From: Bacillota bacterium | GTDB taxonomy: Bacteria; Bacillota; Bacilli; Lactobacillales; Streptococcaceae | Length of the DNA stretch: 6,309 bases | Direction: 5' to 3' | NCBI GenBank assembly: GCA_021781855.1 | Contig: JAJXWC010000135.1 | Span: 1 to 6,309, forward strand | Shown here: one piece after another, positions 5,882 through 6,309 of the stretch | How positions within the stretch are numbered: position 1 is the first letter of the stretch | Layout of the letters: every line of letters starts with the position of its first letter | The notes under the pieces: model-generated | Told to the model about the DNA's origin: nothing | Seen by the model: only the letters and a program-made list of their open reading frames with translations | Database searches by the model: none | Made by a program: the position numbers and the translations under genes

Positions 5882-5896
5882 TGAAATATAATTTCA
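5882..5896. promoter_or_regulatory. Perfect 15-bp dyad in the mupG-like promoter (candidate operator)
   Basis: TGAAAT-ATA-ATTTCA is a perfect inverted repeat with a 3-base centre. It covers the expected -35 region and part of the spacer of the downstream promoter, where a repressor would block RNA polymerase. TGAAATAT also occurs at 5845-5852, exactly 37 bases upstream of its copy at 5882-5889. The surrounding DNA is extremely AT-rich, so chance is a real alternative, and I cannot assign a regulator. Confidence 0.4.
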
Positions 5897-5900
5897 AATG

Positions 5901-5909
5901 TGGTATAAT
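5901..5909 (+). promoter_or_regulatory. Extended -10 promoter of the mupG-like gene
   Basis: TGGTATAAT has a perfect TATAAT (5904-5909) and the TGn extension. The -35 region near 5881-5886 (ATGAAA) is weak. Transcription would start near 5916, giving a leader of about 40 nt. Twelve bases, TGGTATAATGAA, are identical to the murD promoter at 1758-1769. Confidence 0.8.
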
Positions 5910-5922
5910 GAAAACAGTTACA
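5908..5922 (+). promoter_or_regulatory. cre-like site (possible CcpA operator) at the transcription start
   Basis: TGAAAACAGTTACA (5909-5922) fits the catabolite response element consensus TGWNANCGNTNWCA at every defined position except the central G, which is A. It overlaps the end of the -10 box and the predicted start of transcription, where CcpA binding represses. Loss of the central CG is a serious weakness, so this is only a candidate. Confidence 0.35.
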
Positions 5923-5955
5923 AAAGAAAATAAATTTTGCGGAAAGGAAAATAAG

Positions 5956-6309
5956 ATGTTTGGTTTCTCTATTTTTTTGGATAAGGACTTGACTGAAAAA
6001 ACATTAGATTATGTTGGAAAATTAGCACGAACAGGTTTTGAAGGGATTTTTACTTCTATTCATATTCCTGAGATTGCCTCTAACGAATATCGTGAACGGC
6101 TGATTTCACTTGGAAAAGTCGCAAAGGCTCAAGGACTTCCACTCATGGTAGATATTTCAGGAAATGCTTTAGAAAAAATCGGATTTTCATTTGAACGGTT
6201 GCAAGAACTGGCTGATTTTGGTATTACAGGACTCCGTATGGATTATCAGGTTAGTGTTCGGCAAATCGCAAAGGCAAGTCAGACGATGACAGTCAGTTTG
6301 AACGCAAGT
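5956..6309 (+). CDS. mupG: DUF871/MupG-like 6-phospho-N-acetylmuramidase, N-terminal part (runs off window end)
   Basis: The frame is open for 118 residues to the end of the window; the family is usually about 350-360 residues, so about a third is visible. ATG 5956 has GGAAAGGA (5941-5948) 7 bases upstream. Recognisable family blocks are MFGFSIFLDK (1-10), GFEGIFTSIHIPE (27-39), GLPLMVDISGNAL (60-72), FGITGLRMDY (88-97) and VSLNAS (113-118), consistent with the first strands of a TIM barrel. MupG, characterised in Staphylococcus aureus, cleaves MurNAc-6-phosphate-GlcNAc in the cytoplasm after PTS uptake of wall fragments, feeding MurQ and sugar catabolism. Here the gene has its own promoter with a possible cre site and dyad, separate from the mur operon. 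The rest of any muropeptide cluster (murQ, murP, murR) would lie beyond the window. The DUF871 call is strong; the exact substrate is inferred. Confidence 0.88.
   Translation, partial: MFGFSIFLDKDLTEKTLDYVGKLARTGFEGIFTSIHIPEIASNEYRERLISLGKVAKAQGLPLMVDISGNALEKIGFSFERLQELADFGITGLRMDYQVSVRQIAKASQTMTVSLNAS

Noticed and set aside
1..6309. CRISPR array, insertion sequence, defence or toxin-antitoxin system
   Set aside because: No regularly spaced direct repeats, transposase motifs, terminal inverted repeats or paired small toxin/antitoxin genes are visible.

Overview
The window looks like chromosomal DNA from a low-GC Gram-positive coccus of the order Lactobacillales, most likely Lactococcus or a close relative. 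This rests on the streptococcal/lactococcal order murD-murG-divIB, the DivIB N-terminus (LTPWQQKNREYQ), strong TGnTATAAT promoters, a WxL-type surface protein and an LPxTG sortase signal. No database search was possible, so the genus is an inference.

Left part (1-1576), cell-surface module. The window opens inside a gene for a wall-anchored protein; only its Pro/Ser-rich wall-spanning stalk and LPKTG sorting signal are visible. It is followed after 22 bases by a complete secreted WxL-domain protein with a Pro/Gly-rich linker. Together they resemble the end of a csc-type cluster (WxL proteins plus LPxTG partners) and end at a strong intrinsic terminator. This part is visibly more GC-rich (about 57-62% in hand-counted 60-base lines) than the genes that follow (about 38% in a sampled murD line).

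Middle (1577-5793), peptidoglycan and division operon. A non-coding stretch of about 400 bases carries an extended -10 promoter and a structured leader of about 200 nt. Then come murD (D-glutamate ligase), murG (lipid II-forming GlcNAc transferase) and divIB/ftsQ (division protein). murG and divIB overlap by 4 bases, and a hairpin terminator closes the operon. The products act in sequence: MurD in the cytoplasmic UDP-MurNAc-peptide pathway, MurG at the inner membrane face to make lipid II, and DivIB at the septum where lipid II is used. MurD has two departures from motifs I expect to be nearly invariant (DTEATN instead of DSKATN, and KNAEQRG instead of KNFEQRG).

Right end (5794-6309). A very AT-rich region (about 12% GC in 5821-5880) holds an extended -10 promoter with a 15-bp dyad and a near-consensus cre (CcpA) site. 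It drives a gene cut off by the window end. This encodes the N-terminal third of a DUF871/MupG-like 6-phospho-N-acetylmuramidase, a peptidoglycan-recycling enzyme, so synthesis and salvage of MurNAc lie side by side.

I found no sign of a wholly new multi-gene system. The points most worth checking are the murD leader RNA, the MurD motif changes, the control region of the mupG-like gene, and the collagen-like linker of the WxL protein.
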